Assembly: GCF_001905825.1 (NCBI RefSeq)
Contig: NZ_LIVV01000004.1
Location: forward strand, 1-64,000
Reading direction: 5' to 3'
From: Streptomyces sp. CB02009
GTDB lineage: Bacteria; Actinomycetota; Actinomycetes; Streptomycetales; Streptomycetaceae
DNA length: 64,000 nucleotides
The notes beneath the pieces were generated by a model. The model was not told the DNA's origin. It searched no databases and saw only the letters and a program-made list of their open reading frames with translations. A program made the translations under genes and the position numbers. The stretch's first letter is position 1. Each line of letters starts with the position of its first letter. This document shows positions 30,733-40,703 of this stretch, one piece after another.

Positions 30733-33582
30733 ATGCCCCTGCCGAGCCCCTCCGTACGCCTCCCCGTCGTCGTCCACTCCGAGCAGCACGGACAGCAGGG
30801 CAGCGGTGTCCTGCTCACCGCCGACACCGTCCTCACCTGCGCGCACGTGCTGGGCAACGCCTATACGGCCTGGGTGGCCGTACCCGGCCGCGCCGAGCGC
30901 GTCCTCTGCCAGGTGATCTGGTCGGACCAGCGGCTCGACGCCGCGCTCCTCGAGGCTCCGGAGAGCCTGGTCCTGCCTCGCGGCAACCAGTACCGGGCCA
31001 GGATCAGCCTCCTCGCCACCGACCGGCCCGTGCCCGACTGCGAGATCCTCGGCTACCCGCGGGTGCAGCGGTACGGCAACGGGCGCGTCGAGAGCGACCA
31101 GTACCGGGGCACGCTCCTCCCCCTCGCCGGACTCGTCCGGCGCACGATGGTCGTCGAGCTCGACGCGCCCCCGGCCACCGAACCCACCGACGGGAGCTCG
31201 CCCCTCGCCGGCCTCTCGGGCGGCCCCGTCGTCGCGGGCGACGGGCTGCTCGGCATCGTCCGCGAGATCCCGCGCGGCCGGGGCCACCGACGGGTCGAGT
31301 GCGTGCCCCTGCGCGCCATCGCCGCCGACGCCGACTTCCTCGTCGCCTTCACCCAGGCCACCGGCCGGGGCTTCCCCTCACTCACCGCCCTCACCCGGCA
31401 CAGCTCGGCCGACTCCCCGTACGAGCAGGAGTACGGGGAGGCCGTCGGCGCCGCCTACCGCCGCACGCGGGTCTTCGGCCTCGACGAGCTCGGCAGGCGC
31501 GCGGCCGAGTGGGACCTGCACACCGCGTACCTGTCCCTGGAGGCCGCGTCGAAGGACCTGGACACGGCGCCCGTCCCCCGCCGCGTCGACGAGCTCCTGG
31601 CCTCCCGTCCCCGCGTCCTCCTCCGCGGTGACGCGGGCGCCGGCAAGACCACCCTGGTCTGGTGGCTCGCCGCCCATGCCGCCGCCGGCACGCTCGGTCC
31701 GCAGCTCGCCGAGCTGAACGGCCTCGTCCCCCTGGTCGTCCCGCTCCGGGCGCTCCGGGGCCGGGGTTCCCGGTTCCCCTCGCCGGCCGAGCTCTCCGGA
31801 GCGGCGGGCCTGATGGTCGACTCCCCGCCCGAAGGCTGGGCCGGCCGGGTCCTGTCCGGCGGACGGGCACTGCTGCTGGTCGACGGCCTCGACGAGGTAC
31901 CCCACGAGGACCGGGAGGCGGCACACGCCTGGCTCTCGGGGCTCCTCGCCCGCTTCCCCCGGACACGCTGCGTGGCGACCGTACGGCCGCTCGCCGTGGA
32001 GCCCGAGTGGCTGGCCGGCGACGGCTTCGAGGAGCTGACCCTGCTGCCCATGCGCGACCAGGACATCCAGGCCTTCGTCACCGCCTGGCACGACGCCGCA
32101 CGCCTCGACGGCGAGGACTCCGAGTCGCTGACCGGACTCGAACAGGATCTGCTCCAGCAGTTCCGGCACAACCCGACGCTCTCCGACCTGGCCCGCACCC
32201 CGCTCCTCTGCGCGGTCATCTGCGCGCTCCACCGATTACGGGACGGCTTCCTGCCGGAGACCCGCTGGGCGCTGTACGACTCGGCCCTGCAGATGCTCCT
32301 CGGCGCCCGCGACGACCGGCGCCGTATCGACGCTCCCGACGGCATCCGGATGTCGGTGGAGGAGCACCGGCAGCTCCTGCAGCGGCTGGCGGCCTGGCTG
32401 GTCCGGGGCGGCCAGACCGAGTTCACCCGGGAGCAGGCGCTGCACCGGCTGAACCGCGCTCTGCCGGGGATGCCGCAGGTCGCCGCACAGGGGACCCCCG
32501 AAGAGATCCTCACGCATCTGCTCAACCGCAGCGGCTTGCTCCAGGAGCGGACGGACGACGTCTTCCAGTTCGCACACCGCACGTTCCAGGACTTCCTCGC
32601 CGCGAAGGAGTTCGTGGAGGACGACCTCGTGGTGGAGCTCCTGGGCCATGCGCGGGAAGAGCAGTGGCACGACGTCCTGCTGCTCGCGGCCGGCCACTGC
32701 TCGCGCCGCGAGCTTCCCGCCCTCGTCGAGGGTCTGCTCACGGCGGCGGGCTCGACCACGTCGGACCGGGACCTGCGCACCACGCTGTACGTCCTCGCGG
32801 CGCTGTGCGCCCAGCACGCGGCGTGGCTGTCCGAACCCGTTCGCGACCGCGTCAGGGACGGGGTGGCATCGGTGCTGCCGCCCCGGAGCCCGGAACAGGT
32901 GTCCGAGCTGGCCCGGCTCGGCCCCTACGTCCTGCCGCTGCTGCCCGGCCCCCACCCCGACGGCCGGTTCGACGAGCACGTGATCGAGGTGATCTGCGCG
33001 GTCGGAGGTGCGGAGGCCGTCCCGTACGCCCGCGGTTTCGTCGCTTCGCAGTTCGCCTACCGGCTGGCCTTCCGCTGGCGCTCCTTCCCTCTCGCGGACT
33101 ACGCCCGCGAGGTCCTGGCCCGCCTCGATTTCGCCACGACCCCTCTGCCCGTCTCGACCCGGGCCGAACTCGCCCACCTGGAGCTGCTCGGCCGCGTCGC
33201 GCACGTGGGCTTCTTCGGGGACTTCACCGGCGAGGAACTCGCCCGGGCCGTCGACTGTGTGCGTCCCGACCGGGTCGAGATCTTCAGCAGCACCGTCCTG
33301 GACGGGGTGGAGTGGCTCCGGGACTGCGCCGTGAGGCCACGGAGCCTCACCGTCAAGGACTGCCCCGGCGTGACCAGTCTGCTCCCGCTCACCGAGCTGG
33401 AGGGCCTCGAGGTCATCCAGCTCCAGGAACTGGTCCTGAGGCCCGCCGACGTGCACGCCCTCGTCGCCATGCCGGGGCTGCGGATCCTCAGCCTCCCCGC
33501 CGTCCCGAACGGCCGGCCCGACGCGCTCGACCTGGTGACCCTGCGGGCGTCGCGGCCCGACCTCGACCTGCGGACCCTCTGA
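30733..33582 (+). CDS. Trypsin-like protease - NACHT NTPase - LRR-like protein (NLR-like conflict effector)
   Basis: A 949-residue protein. Residues ~10-215 are a trypsin-fold protease with His38 (TCAHVL), Asp69 (RLDAALLE) and Ser162 (GLSGGP). A linker leads to a NACHT NTPase: Walker A GDAGAGKTT (299-307), Walker B LLLVDGLDEV (380-389) and the NPTLSDLARTPLLCAVICAL helix at ~480-499. A helical-repeat part follows. The last ~120 residues read like leucine-rich repeats (VKDCPGVTSLLPLTELEGLE). ATG 30733 is chosen; TTG 30727 is possible. Leu502 is encoded by TTA (32236-32238). The set suggests sensing by the C terminus, NTP-driven assembly and activation of the protease. It ends at a terminator shared with clpC. 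Confidence 0.88.
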   Translation: MPLPSPSVRLPVVVHSEQHGQQGSGVLLTADTVLTCAHVLGNAYTAWVAVPGRAERVLCQVIWSDQRLDAALLEAPESLVLPRGNQYRARISLLATDRPVPDCEILGYPRVQRYGNGRVESDQYRGTLLPLAGLVRRTMVVELDAPPATEPTDGSSPLAGLSGGPVVAGDGLLGIVREIPRGRGHRRVECVPLRAIAADADFLVAFTQATGRGFPSLTALTRHSSADSPYEQEYGEAVGAAYRRTRVFGLDELGRRAAEWDLHTAYLSLEAASKDLDTAPVPRRVDELLASRPRVLLRGDAGAGKTTLVWWLAAHAAAGTLGPQLAELNGLVPLVVPLRALRGRGSRFPSPAELSGAAGLMVDSPPEGWAGRVLSGGRALLLVDGLDEVPHEDREAAHAWLSGLLARFPRTRCVATVRPLAVEPEWLAGDGFEELTLLPMRDQDIQAFVTAWHDAARLDGEDSESLTGLEQDLLQQFRHNPTLSDLARTPLLCAVICALHRLRDGFLPETRWALYDSALQMLLGARDDRRRIDAPDGIRMSVEEHRQLLQRLAAWLVRGGQTEFTREQALHRLNRALPGMPQVAAQGTPEEILTHLLNRSGLLQERTDDVFQFAHRTFQDFLAAKEFVEDDLVVELLGHAREEQWHDVLLLAAGHCSRRELPALVEGLLTAAGSTTSDRDLRTTLYVLAALCAQHAAWLSEPVRDRVRDGVASVLPPRSPEQVSELARLGPYVLPLLPGPHPDGRFDEHVIEVICAVGGAEAVPYARGFVASQFAYRLAFRWRSFPLADYAREVLARLDFATTPLPVSTRAELAHLELLGRVAHVGFFGDFTGEELARAVDCVRPDRVEIFSSTVLDGVEWLRDCAVRPRSLTVKDCPGVTSLLPLTELEGLEVIQLQELVLRPADVHALVAMPGLRILSLPAVPNGRPDALDLVTLRASRPDLDLRTL

Positions 33583-33597
33583 GGAACGCATGAAAGG

Positions 33598-33636
33598 GGC
33601 GGCCCCGGAACCGTTCAGGTTCCGGGGCCGCCCCCT
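33598..33636. terminator. Bidirectional terminator between the NACHT gene and clpC
   Basis: A perfect 16-bp stem (33598-33613 with 33621-33636), loop CGTTCAG, between convergent genes. It is 16 bp after the NACHT-gene stop. Confidence 0.88.
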
Positions 33637-33658
33637 ACCGCTCAGTCGCGCGGAACGC

Positions 33659-36181
<2,523 letters not shown>

Positions 36182-36675
36182 CGTTAATCGCTCCTCAGAG
36201 CGGTCAGTCAGTTAGGGGTCGATCCCCTCCCTGTCCTTCCGCAGCTTAGTCCCGCAAGCGGGGACCGCTCATTCCAACTGCCGACATCCGTCCGGATCAC
36301 CCCCTCTTCCGCGGGGAGACCTGCTGCCGAACAGCCGACAAATGCTCCAACCCGATGGTGCGAGACGATGTTCCCGCAGGCCAAGTAGTTACCCGCGCCA
36401 TCAGTACGCCGATGGCGAACGTGAGACGCCGAAGCCAGCGAGTCGCCCCTCTCCACTAGGAATGTCTTACCCGTAAGGACGGACAGTCCATGCGGCGCAC
36501 CCCGGTTCCCTCCGCTACCAGCGAACACCCTTGCGCTGCCGAATGCACTCGTACGCCCCATCCCGGACACCTTGCGCGTTCGGAGGGGGACCGTGCGTCA
36601 CCGGGAAGGGGGGTTCGGGCCGCCGCCGCACCCTCTCGGGCGTAACCGACGCACCCCTCCGGGAGTTCCCCGGGC
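36182..36675. other. 494-bp intergenic region upstream of clpC and the 36676 gene
   Basis: It holds the divergent promoters. A ClgR-type box lies at 36403-36420 and a weaker CGC-N5-GCG site at 36513-36523. No coding frame, RNA gene or repeat is convincing. Confidence 0.5.
36403..36420 (-). promoter_or_regulatory. ClgR-box candidate upstream of clpC
   Basis: AGTACGCCGATGGCGAAC fits the actinobacterial ClgR consensus as I remember it (CGC-Y-N-A-N-R-GCG flanked by W bases). It also lies in a 7-bp inverted repeat (36396-36402 with 36411-36417). ClgR activates clp genes in Streptomyces and Corynebacterium, so the position before clpC is sensible. Confidence 0.5.
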
Positions 36676-37266
36676 ATGCCCTTCACCGTCCCGCTTCCCC
36701 GCACGCCCGCCGACGGCGGTCTCGCACGGTGGTACGAGCACGAGCTCGGCTGGGCGACCGTGGCGGGGCCGCCGGTGCAGCTGGTCACCGGAGTGCGCTT
36801 CGACGTCCTGGAGCTGCCCGCGACGGCCGGCCGCGTCGTCCTGCGCAGGATGGGCCCGGCGACGGGACCGGTGGCCCTGCTGGGGCGCCGCATGCGGCTG
36901 CTCGTGGCCGCGGGGAGCGCGGAGGAGCTTCCGGGACTGCTCGACTGGCTCGAATGGGGCGGGATCTCGCTGGACCTCGCCGCGCTGGGCACCGACGGCC
37001 GGATGACCGCGCCCCTCCCCCCGGGGCGGAGCGGATCCGGCGCGCCGGGCGCCGCCGTGTGGCTGCGGGCCCCGGCACCGGGCCGCGAGGTCGAGTCCTC
37101 GCTGCCGGCGCTGCGGTCCGCGCCCTGGGGTGAGGGGACCGCCCCGTGCTTGGTGCGTCTCGTGGCCGCCGCCGCAGCGGAGTGCCACCGGGTGCGGCTG
37201 CTGAGTGCCCGGGCCCGGGGGCCGGTGGCTCAGCAGCTGCCGCCTCAGCGGTTCGCGTCCTCGTAG
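36676..37266 (+). CDS. Conserved Streptomyces protein of unknown function
   Basis: A 196-residue protein with an N-terminal part WYEHELGWATVAGPPVQLVT, a pattern seen in bifunctional DNA primase/polymerase-like N-terminal segments, then Leu/Ala/Arg-rich sequence. No catalytic motif is convincing. It is encoded between clpC and lsr2, and its last 22 bp overlap the convergent lsr2. GC3 is high throughout, supporting coding. The start at ATG 36676 follows GGGAG by 11 bases. Confidence 0.65.
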   Translation: MPFTVPLPRTPADGGLARWYEHELGWATVAGPPVQLVTGVRFDVLELPATAGRVVLRRMGPATGPVALLGRRMRLLVAAGSAEELPGLLDWLEWGGISLDLAALGTDGRMTAPLPPGRSGSGAPGAAVWLRAPAPGREVESSLPALRSAPWGEGTAPCLVRLVAAAAAECHRVRLLSARARGPVAQQLPPQRFASS

Positions 37267-37580
37267 GCAGCCTTGATGTCGGCGGGAACGCGACCGCGGT
37301 CGTTCACGTTCATGCCGTTCTCCTTGGCCCACGCGCGGATCTTCGCGGTGTCCTGGCTGCCCGTCGCCACGGCGCGGCCCTTGCCGCGTCCACCGGTGGT
37401 ACGGCCACCGGTACGACGGCCACTCGTGGTGTACGGCTCGAGCAGGCCACGGAGCTTTTCCGCGTTGGCGGTGGTGAGGTCGATCTCGTAGGTCTTGCCG
37501 TCCAGCGCGAACGTCACGGTCTCGTCCGCCTCGACGCCGTCGAGGTCGTCGACAAGAAGGACCTGAACCTTCTGTGCCAC
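37245..37580 (-). CDS. lsr2: Lsr2 nucleoid-associated protein
   Basis: A 111-residue H-NS-like silencer that binds AT-rich DNA. The N-terminal dimerisation domain (AQKVQVLLVDDLDG to VTFALDGKTYEIDL) is followed by a basic Gly/Arg linker (GRRTGGRTTGGRGKGRA). The C-terminal DNA-binding domain has the minor-groove RGR in NVNDRGRVPADIK. GTG 37580 follows AAAGGAA; the track of sequence upstream is AT-rich and may be self-bound. In Streptomyces Lsr2 represses specialised metabolism and foreign genes; the 3' end overlaps its convergent neighbour by 22 bp. Confidence 0.97.
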   Translation of the reverse strand: MAQKVQVLLVDDLDGVEADETVTFALDGKTYEIDLTTANAEKLRGLLEPYTTSGRRTGGRTTGGRGKGRAVATGSQDTAKIRAWAKENGMNVNDRGRVPADIKAAYEDANR

Positions 37581-37757
37581 CGGATTTCCTTTCATCGAAA
37601 ATGCAGTACGCGGAAAGGAAACCGCTTTTCCCGGAAAAACACAAACCCCTGGCAGAGGTTCAGAACCTCGGCAACGCGGGAAACGTGCGCGATTCGGACA
37701 TAGGGTTCCGCCGGGGTTCCCCGCGGGGTTCCCTCCGGCGTTCCGCGGCGTTCCTCG

Positions 37758-38303
37758 TCACAGGTGCAGAAGCATCCGGCTGTTGCCCAAGGTGTTCGGC
37801 TTCACTCGTTCGAGACCGAGGAACTCGGCGACTCCCTCGTCATAGGAACGGAGGAGCTCGCTGTAGACATCTCCGTCGACCGGGGTCTCACCGATCTCGA
37901 CGAAGCCGTGCTTCGCGAAGAAGTCGACTTCGAAGGTCAGGCAGAATACCCGCCGCACCCCGAGCCATCGGGCGGTGTGCAACAACTTGTCCAGCACCTG
38001 ATGTCCTACGCCGGCGCCCTTGAAGTCGGCATCGACGGCGAGAGTGCGGACTTCCGCGAGGTCTTCCCACATCACATGGAGAGCGCCGCAGCCGACGACG
38101 GTGGCGTCCTCGTCGCGTTCCGCCACCCAGAACTCCTGGATGGACTCGTAAAGGGTGACGGTCGCCTTGTCGAGCAGGATCCCGCGCTGGACGAAGGGAT
38201 CGACGAGACGGCGGACCGCGGCGACATCTCCGGTACGCGCCCTGCGTACGGTGACGGCTTTGGCGGAGGCCGCGGAGGCGGCCGGGGAAGCGGACGGCGA
38301 CAT
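37758..38303 (-). CDS. argA: GNAT acetyltransferase, short ArgA-type (amino-acid N-acetyltransferase)
   Basis: A 181-residue GNAT enzyme. After ~15 Ala/Ser-rich residues it reads VTVRRARTGDVAAVRRLVDP, then AEVRTLAVDADFKGAGVGHQ (acetyl-CoA loop) and FFAKHGFVEIGETPVDGDVY. This matches the short N-acetylglutamate synthase of mycobacteria (Rv2747 type), which starts arginine synthesis and lacks the kinase-like domain of E. coli ArgA. The activity is inferred by similarity. It is co-directional with a BlaI-type gene 29 bp upstream of its start. Confidence 0.78.
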   Translation of the reverse strand: MSPSASPAASAASAKAVTVRRARTGDVAAVRRLVDPFVQRGILLDKATVTLYESIQEFWVAERDEDATVVGCGALHVMWEDLAEVRTLAVDADFKGAGVGHQVLDKLLHTARWLGVRRVFCLTFEVDFFAKHGFVEIGETPVDGDVYSELLRSYDEGVAEFLGLERVKPNTLGNSRMLLHL

Positions 38304-38332
38304 GGGGGGACGCTATCGCCCCCGGGGCGCGG

Positions 38333-38782
38333 TTATCGCTCCTGGTCCCCGGTTCCCGCGGTTCCTCCGCCCGTCCCGGTTCCCTCTTCGGGCGCGGCGG
38401 GGGCGGGAGCGGGAAGCGGGTTGTCGCGCTGGACGATACGGATGGCGTCGTTCAGGGCCTCTCGCTGGTCCTGCGACATCATCCCGAAGAAGGCGACGAG
38501 GGCGGCGGCCGGGTTGTCGCTCTGGGCCCATCCCTCGTTCATCAGCGCGGCCGCGTATGCGGCGCGGGTGGAGACCGCCGTATATCGATAGGCGCGGCCT
38601 TCGACTTCTCTGCGGACCCAGCCCTTCTGATGGAGATTGTCCATGACGGTCATGACGGTGGTGTAGGCGATGGACCGTTCCTGCTGAAGGTCCTCGAGAA
38701 CTTCCCGGACGGTCACCGGGCGGTTCCATTGCCAGACGCGCGTCATGACGGCGTCTTCGAGCTCTCCCAAAGGACGGGGCAC
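38333..38782 (-). CDS. BlaI/MecI/CopY-family transcriptional regulator
   Basis: A 149-residue winged-helix regulator. The core LGELEDAVMTRVWQWNRPVT and IAYTTVMTVMDNLHQKGWV are the recognition parts of BlaI proteins. After ~120 comes a Pro/Gly/Glu-rich tail. No BlaR-type metalloprotease sensor is next to it, so the signal route is unclear; a target may be elsewhere or its own promoter. It begins with GTG and lies upstream of the acetyltransferase gene. Confidence 0.9.
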   Translation of the reverse strand: MPRPLGELEDAVMTRVWQWNRPVTVREVLEDLQQERSIAYTTVMTVMDNLHQKGWVRREVEGRAYRYTAVSTRAAYAAALMNEGWAQSDNPAAALVAFFGMMSQDQREALNDAIRIVQRDNPLPAPAPAAPEEGTGTGGGTAGTGDQER

Positions 38783-38845
38783 AACGTCACTTTAGTGCGC
38801 AAAGAGTCGATAACAGGCGATTGAAGGAAGGAAACGCAACAAAAA

Positions 38846-38875
38846 GGACGTACGACCTCGAAGGGTCGTACGTCC
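38846..38875 (-). terminator. Intrinsic terminator with U tract for the 38904 gene
   Basis: A perfect 12-bp stem (38846-38857 with 38864-38875) is followed on the minus strand by TTTTTG. It is one of the few hairpins here with a true T run. Confidence 0.85.
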
Positions 38876-38903
38876 CGGGTGCCGCGGCGGTCCGTGCGGG
38901 CGG

Positions 38904-39077
38904 TCAGTCCTTGTCGGACGACTGGCGCACGGCCTCGGCGCGGGCGATCGCGGCGTCCACGATCGCGTCCTCCTTGGCCTTGTTCGGCCCGCCCTGGCTC
39001 TTGATGATGATGGCCACGATGCCGAAGAAGAACACGGCCATCACGACGGGGGGCACGAGCGCGGATACGTAGTCCAT
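38904..39077 (-). CDS. Small single-pass membrane protein (57 aa)
   Basis: A 57-residue frame from ATG 39077 to TGA 38904. One membrane segment (VPPVVMAVFFFGIVAIII) is followed by a polar tail AKEDAIVDAAIARAEAVR ending QSSDKD. High GC3, a charge pattern with the tail probably inside, and a classic terminator 28 bp after the stop all support expression. It lies 14 bp after the upstream 203-residue gene. The function is unknown. Confidence 0.75.
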   Translation of the reverse strand: MDYVSALVPPVVMAVFFFGIVAIIIKSQGGPNKAKEDAIVDAAIARAEAVRQSSDKD

Positions 39078-39091
39078 GGCGACCAGACTAG

Positions 39092-39703
39092 CTATCCGGC
39101 GACCCGCTCCTCCGGCGGGGGCGGCGGTACGGGCCTCCGGCGCGGCGGGAAGACCTCGGACGGCTTGGGCACCGGGCGCTCGGCCGGGGGCGGCGTCGGC
39201 GTCGGCTTGGGCTTGTCGGCCGCGGCGCGCCCGCCGGGGAGCGCGAGCAGCCGGGCCCGGGAGACCGAGGTGGCGGCCGCGGGGGTGGCGGTGGCCTGGG
39301 AGACCCGGGCCAGGCGCGCGCGCACCGAGCGCTCGGCGAGGATCTGGCAGCGGGCGAGCAGCGCGGCGGCCGCGGGGTTGCGGCGCAGCGCGCGCAGGGC
39401 GGCGAGGTCGTCGGCCGCGGGGTCGTACCCGGCGGCGAGGGCGTCCTGGAGGAGCTCCAGATAGCCGCTGAGCGACCCGGGCAGCGCCTCGCGGTAGCGG
39501 GCCAGGTCGTCGAGGAGGAAGGCGCGCAGTCGGCCGGCCTCACGTACGGCCTCGTCCACGGATTCGGCCAGGAGCAGCGCGTCCTGGACGTCCTCGTCCT
39601 GGAGGGGGGCGGGGTGGAGGGCGACGGCGAGGGCACGGCGGAGCACACGCAGCTCGTCCGCGCTGAACGCCATGCCGCCGCGGGATCCGTATGGCGTGGG
39701 CAT
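39092..39703 (-). CDS. Actinobacterial helical protein of unknown function
   Basis: A 203-residue, Ala/Leu/Arg-rich, mainly helical protein without signal or membrane segments. The first ~110 residues (FSADELRVLRRALAVALHP, ESVDEAVREAGRLRAFLLDD) form a compact helical domain. The last ~50 are Pro-rich and basic. It probably forms a unit with the small membrane protein downstream. No motif suggests an activity. Confidence 0.72.
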   Translation of the reverse strand: MPTPYGSRGGMAFSADELRVLRRALAVALHPAPLQDEDVQDALLLAESVDEAVREAGRLRAFLLDDLARYREALPGSLSGYLELLQDALAAGYDPAADDLAALRALRRNPAAAALLARCQILAERSVRARLARVSQATATPAAATSVSRARLLALPGGRAAADKPKPTPTPPPAERPVPKPSEVFPPRRRPVPPPPPEERVAG

Positions 39704-39896
39704 GGGCCGACGATACGCGCTAATCGGACAATTTCCCCTTAGCGATCATCCCGGCGCGCCGATGTCGCCCGGGCGCGCCAGGGGCCGGCGGCCAGGGCCA
39801 GGGCCGGGGGCCAAGCCCTGGCCGGGGCCGGGACCGGGCGCCGGTCAGAGCCGGGACCCGGGGCCCGGGCCGGGGTGGGCCCTGGCGGCCCCGGGG

Positions 39897-40703
39897 TCAC
39901 ATGCGGGAGACGTTGCGCTCGTAGACCAGGCGCAGGCCGATCAGGGTCAGCCAGGGCTCGTGCTCGTCGATCTCCTTCGAGTCGGCGAGGACCATCGGCG
40001 CCAGGCCTCCGGTCGCGATCACGGTCACGTCCGACGGGTCGCCCGCGGGGCCGACGAGCTCCCGCTTCATGCGGGCGACGACGCCGTCGACCTGGCCCGC
40101 GTACCCGTAGACGATGCCGGACTGCATCGCCTCGACCGTGTTCTTGCCGATGACGCTCCGCGGCCGGGCCAGCTCGATCTTGCGGAGCATGGCGCCCTTG
40201 ACCCCGAGCGCCTCGACCGAGATCTCGATGCCCGGCGCGATCGCCCCGCCCGCGTACTCGCCGCGCGCGGTGATCGCGTCGTACGTCGTCGCCGTGCCGA
40301 AGTCGACGACGATCGCCGGGCCGCCGTAGAGCTCGACGGCGGCGACCGCGTTGATCACGCGGTCCGCGCCGACCTCCTTGGGGTTGTCCGTGAGGACCGG
40401 GACGCCCGTCTTGACGCCGGGCTCCACCAGGACCGCCGGAACGTCCCCGTAGTACCGCCGGGTGACCTCGCGCAGCTCGTGCAGCACCGAGGGGACCGTC
40501 GCGCAGATGGCGATCCCCTCGATGCCGTCGCTCAGCTCGACGCCGAGCAGCGGGTGCATGCCCATGAGGCCCTGGAGCAGGACCGCCATCTCGTCGGCGG
40601 TGCGGCTCGGATCGGTGGAGATCCGCCAGTGCTCGACGATCTCGTCACCGTCGAAGAGACCGAGGACCGTGTGCGTGTTGCCGACGTCGATGGTGAGCAG
40701 CAT
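39897..40703 (-). CDS. coaX: Type III pantothenate kinase
   Basis: A 268-residue enzyme for the first step of CoA synthesis from pantothenate. The acetate/sugar kinase fold begins LLTIDVGNTHTVLGLFDG. Pantothenate-site GADRVINAVAA and the phosphate-2 motif VVDFGTATTYDAI are present, as is AIAPGIEISVEAL. ATG 40703 shares one base with the nadC stop (TGATG). It is the last gene of the panC-nadB-nadC-coaX operon, linking it to pantothenate supply. Confidence 0.95.
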   Translation of the reverse strand: MLLTIDVGNTHTVLGLFDGDEIVEHWRISTDPSRTADEMAVLLQGLMGMHPLLGVELSDGIEGIAICATVPSVLHELREVTRRYYGDVPAVLVEPGVKTGVPVLTDNPKEVGADRVINAVAAVELYGGPAIVVDFGTATTYDAITARGEYAGGAIAPGIEISVEALGVKGAMLRKIELARPRSVIGKNTVEAMQSGIVYGYAGQVDGVVARMKRELVGPAGDPSDVTVIATGGLAPMVLADSKEIDEHEPWLTLIGLRLVYERNVSRM

